Below are positions 61,402 to 64,000 of a DNA stretch of 64,000 nt, one piece after another. The stretch lies in the NCBI GenBank assembly GCA_029339505.1, contig JAQISU010000123.1:2571001-2635000 (forward strand), written 5' to 3'. A program made the position numbers and the translations under genes. The DNA comes from Unio delphinus. Lineage: Eukaryota > Mollusca > Bivalvia > Unionida > Unionidae. The notes below the pieces were generated by a model, which saw only the letters and a program-made list of their open reading frames with translations, did no database searches and had not been told where the DNA came from. Positions within the stretch are counted from its first letter, which is position 1; every line of letters begins with the position of its first letter.

Positions 61402-61800
61402 TTATTGTGTCAGGATAGTTGTTTGTGATCGTGGTATTTTCTTCCGTGTGTCATGAATTCTTTTGAAACCATCATCGATGGCATTATTGAGAGATTTTTT
61501 TAGTTCTGGTACATTATATCCTGGAAACTTAAAATCAGGAATATCTTCAACGCGGATATTATGCTTTGCTGCAAATTCTGTTCTAGTTGCGGGGAGATCA
61601 TGACCTAATAAAAATTGAATACCTAGTAAATTAAATTTATCCATGTCGGCGATAATTTGGTTACACACCTCCACGTTTTCGATGACGCTATCTCGGTTTG
61701 GTGGAATTGTATTTATTGCTGTTACAAGTATATTTCTAATTCGCTCAAAATCATTATTCATTTTTGTGAGCTCTCTAGTAATACTTTCTTCATCTGTCAT
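61402..61800 (-). CDS. Virus-like protein D, 132 residues, function unknown
   Basis: An intact frame from ATG at 61800 to a stop at 61402. The N-terminal half is predominantly helical in pattern (ITRELTKMNNDFERIRNIL). The second half has LLGHDLPATRTEFAAKH and DIPDFKFPGYN, then a basic C-terminus (HDTRKKIPR). There is no signal peptide or membrane segment. It is the best-preserved frame in the cluster and could be a small virion or regulatory protein. It begins about 57 nt after the preceding frame. Confidence 0.55.
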   Translation of the reverse strand: MTDEESITRELTKMNNDFERIRNILVTAINTIPPNRDSVIENVEVCNQIIADMDKFNLLGIQFLLGHDLPATRTEFAAKHNIRVEDIPDFKFPGYNVPELKKSLNNAIDDGFKRIHDTRKKIPRSQTTILTQ

Positions 61801-61856
61801 ATATCTTTCATTATCTTTTCTTTTGCGTGTAAAAAGAAACCTAATATTACGTTCAT

Positions 61857-62384
61857 TTATTGGTAACCGATAAGATAATGAGTTTTTTTTACAAAGGAAT
61901 AATCAGGGGACCAACCAGGATACCCATGATAATCTTGTTTCGTGGAAACATAATCAGATTTTTGTGGTTCTGGTGGTTTTTGATAAGGTATCCGAGGTGG
62001 TATTTCAGGCCATCCTAGTATTGTCCGTATAGAACTCTGATAGATATATACGGCATACCCGGGCGAGTTTATCTCAATGGCAGATGATAGCGTCGGCTCA
62101 TGAACTGTTATAGCGATTTTCGATTCTTTTCAAGTAATGGATTTTATTCTACGCTGTAATTCATTATTGATTTGTTCAATTTGGTAGGACCCAGATGGAA
62201 ACGAAACAACGTTTCAGTCTGGAGTCCCGTCTTCCTTATTTTTATTTGCAAATACCAGGGAATTATTCGGTTGTTGACCGCCAAATGATTTTGATCTGAT
62301 ATTTGGCCAACTGTGATACACTCGTAGTTTTGCTAACGCTATCTCTTTCACGGGAATCGCAGAAGGGAAATTCACACACTGAAT
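61857..62384 (-). pseudogene. Virus-like protein C: fibre- or jelly-roll-like N-terminal part
   Basis: From about 62384 the minus strand reads a protein-like frame with VNFPSAIPVKEIALAKLRVY, then NSLVFANKN, SFPSGSYQIEQINNELQ and EINSPGYAVYIYQ..TILGWP, ending near 61857. Two in-frame stops (near 62221 and 62132) and no ATG show that it is dead. The SGSY..QINNELQ and TILGW elements resemble a family of uncharacterised structural-type proteins I recall from invertebrate genomes. It starts only a few bases after the stop of the preceding frame. Confidence 0.5.
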
Positions 62385-63420
62385 TTAGGATTCGTTGAGT
62401 TTATTGATATCATGCTTATTTTTACCGGGTTGGTATTTTCCGCTATTCGTTGAAGTAGTTCTTGCGATGTTGCCAATGTTATTATACTCATGTTGTCGCT
62501 CTAATTTTGAGATCGCGGAATCATAAACACGTACCATCGCTGAGAACTCACTATCTGATATTAATGTATCATCGAGTGACGACGATATCATTGAGAATAA
62601 TTGCGAGTACGCGGTTGATACAACATGGAACTTGATTACGTAATCTTGCAGTTTACGCTGACTGCATGATGATATTTTTTTGTTATTATCGAAAGTATTC
62701 CCGCGATTGTTGTCGCCACGGATATAGAAATTGGAACAGCTATCGGAGCAATCATTGTCACCGAGGAGAGTATAATACCGGCTCCGGTGATTACACCACT
62801 CACCGAGTACACGGTAACATCAACTGCAGTTATTCTTTGTCGGTATTTATTTATTTTTGTTTGGTACTCCTCAGTGAGTGTTTTGAGTTTAGTTTGAAAT
62901 TATCTGCCCTGATCATTTCGATACTGTTGTGATGACATTTTATTTTCAAATCGTTTACGATTTAAATTAAGTTGTTTACTTAAATCCGCTACGAATTCCA
63001 CATACTATGTTACTGAACCCCTAGCCAAATTATTATCAGTGGATGCTATTGTGAACTGTTCAGTTGTATCCTTGTCGATGATTGTTGATATTGTATTGTT
63101 GGCCCCAAATGAACTTGATGAAATATTAAATTGAGTTGGTGATACCAGTGTTAATCGATTAATACCTTTGACGGCCGCGGTGATATTTAAAATATTATTT
63201 AGTGGTGTCCACATAAATGATCCGTATTGAATAGTGTACACGTTATTTATGATATTTTTTTGTTCGTGAGGGATTTTTATTTTTTCAAGTTTTTCTATCA
63301 TTCCCGGTAGATCGTCCTGATGACATCGTTGGTCGTTTTAATATCTTCGCGAACAACTTCTATTCGCCGATTAATTGCAGTTTTTTCATCGAGTTTTGTG
63401 CTAATATCAGCGAGATCCAT
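62385..63420 (-). pseudogene. Virus-like protein B: membrane segments and coiled coil
   Basis: It starts with ATG at 63420 (MDLADISTKLDEKTAIN). Frameshift near 63300, then a segment with YGSFMWTPLNN and repeated TIASTDN-type motifs to 63005. After further damage near 63005 and 62905 there is a coiled-coil stretch (KTLTEEYQTKINKYRQRI), two adjacent hydrophobic segments near 62830-62690 (AGIILSSVTMIAPIAVPIS) and a C-terminal helical region (TLISDSEFSAMVRVYDSAI) ending in a basic tail at 62385. The hydrophobic-then-helical layout suggests a membrane-active or virion-membrane protein. At least three disabling changes. Confidence 0.55.
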
Positions 63421-63472
63421 TTTAATATCATCGGGTTACACGTGTTTAACAAAATATTAATCGACGGCGTCA

Positions 63473-63941
63473 TCAGTCTTTTATAATTTTTGCCAAATTA
63501 TCGATAGCGGTTTTTATGTGTATGATATGCAACTCGGGTTGCGAACGTGGAACACCGAAGAAATTATTTATCGGGGCTTCGATGTTATAAATTATACTCT
63601 GTTGTAATCGACCAAAATTAATTATATGATCGTTGTATTCCGTTTGTAGTTTTTGTTGGACATCCACAATAGTTGAAACAATTACACCTGTTTTGAGTTT
63701 ACCCTGATCGGAAAATACCGCGATAGCATTTTCCGTTACACCGCGTTGAGAGAGAAACATTACTCGTTTTCAATTTACCCTGACGATCTTGAAATACAAC
63801 TATTTCATTGGGATCAAGACTTGCTAAGTTCAACATCTCAGCTATTTCATCTTCGATTATATTTTTTATATCACCGGTTGCAGTGCCATCGGCATTGGGT
63901 TTCTTCAACATTGATAAAGATATCCCCCAAATATCAATCAT
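63473..63941 (-). pseudogene. Virus-like protein A with tandem GKLKT motifs
   Basis: It opens at ATG 63941 (MIDIWGISLSMLKKPN). An acidic helix (IKNIIEDEIAEML) is followed by EIVVFQDRQGKLKTSN. A frameshift near 63740 moves the reading into a second frame with NAIAVFSDQGKLKTGVIVST, a helical stretch (VDVQQKLQTEYNDHI) and a C-terminal region to a stop near 63473. The paired VF.D..GKLKT motifs resemble short beta-repeats of tail- or fibre-type proteins, an inference from pattern only. It lies about 52 nt upstream of the ATG of protein B on the same strand. The upstream 59 bp to the window edge are AT-rich and could hold its promoter. Confidence 0.55.
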
Positions 63942-64000
63942 GTTATATTATGTTTTCTCTCTAAAACGCGATTACTCGTATATTCATTTACGACCCGATG

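Larger units (their letters stand above)
61080..63941 (-). mobile_element. Decayed virus-like gene cluster of unidentified type
   Basis: Five compact intronless reading frames follow each other on the minus strand with gaps of tens of bases, unlike the sparse DNA to the left. All show stops or frameshifts except perhaps the fourth. Contents in order of transcription are: a protein with paired GKLKT motifs, a membrane-segment and coiled-coil protein, a fibre- or jelly-roll-like N-terminal part, a 132-residue protein, and a jelly-roll-like C-terminal part. I recall uncharacterised proteins of this style from cnidarian and mollusc genomes, but cannot name the family. No polymerase, integrase, packaging ATPase or major capsid gene is visible in the window, and the element may continue to the right. 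Confidence 0.6.

Overview
The window looks like AT-rich, repeat-dominated intergenic DNA from an animal, most likely a mollusc. No intact host protein-coding gene can be supported. The evidence is eukaryotic: a full-length LINE with a poly(A) tail, a Ty3/Gypsy provirus, two families of tRNA-derived SINEs, hAT-type miniature elements, minisatellites and many long (AT)n, (CA)n, (GA)n and (ATT)n tracts. The molluscan assignment rests on my recollection of the SINE with the GGTTCGAACCC B box and of the LINE ORF1 type, and is an inference.

Layout. 1-3.8 kb: 5' part of a decayed LINE on the minus strand, a dispersed repeat, a hAT MITE with near-matching 8-bp target duplication, a SINE scrap and a 20-bp minisatellite. 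3.87-9.43 kb: a complete L1/Tx1-like LINE flanked by a perfect 15-bp duplication, with intact ORF1 and ORF2. Its 5' UTR carries a segment matching the first ~52 nt of U1 snRNA. 9.4-17.4 kb: microsatellites, SINEs, a LINE 3' end, and a hAT MITE nested in a SINE. 17.5-25.8 kb: a complete Gypsy provirus on the minus strand with near-identical 1.73-kb LTRs, a tRNA-Pro primer site, and integrase encoded upstream of reverse transcriptase (Gmr1-like order). It sits inside an (AT)n tract. 26.25-29.98 kb: four ~0.92-0.96 kb higher-order satellite units built from ~38-bp subunits. 30-34.9 kb: further minisatellites and a SINE. 34.96-37.09 kb: a 5'-truncated LINE with a 15-bp duplication. 38.9-39.97 kb: LINE C-terminal fragment plus a second copy of the dispersed repeat. 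40-60 kb: minisatellites, (AT)n tracts, SINE and LINE scraps, three duplications, and two more hAT MITEs.

61.08-64.0 kb is different. Five tightly packed, intronless, mutated reading frames lie on the minus strand and run towards the right edge. They include paired GKLKT motif repeats, a membrane-segment plus coiled-coil protein, and jelly-roll- or fibre-like sequence. I read this as the decayed end of a virus-like or large DNA mobile element of unidentified type.

The genes do not form a host pathway. The LINE and the Gypsy element are each self-contained replication units. The SINEs presumably borrow LINE machinery, and the MITEs need a hAT transposase that is not encoded here. The two most interesting features are the U1-headed LINE and the virus-like cluster at the right edge.
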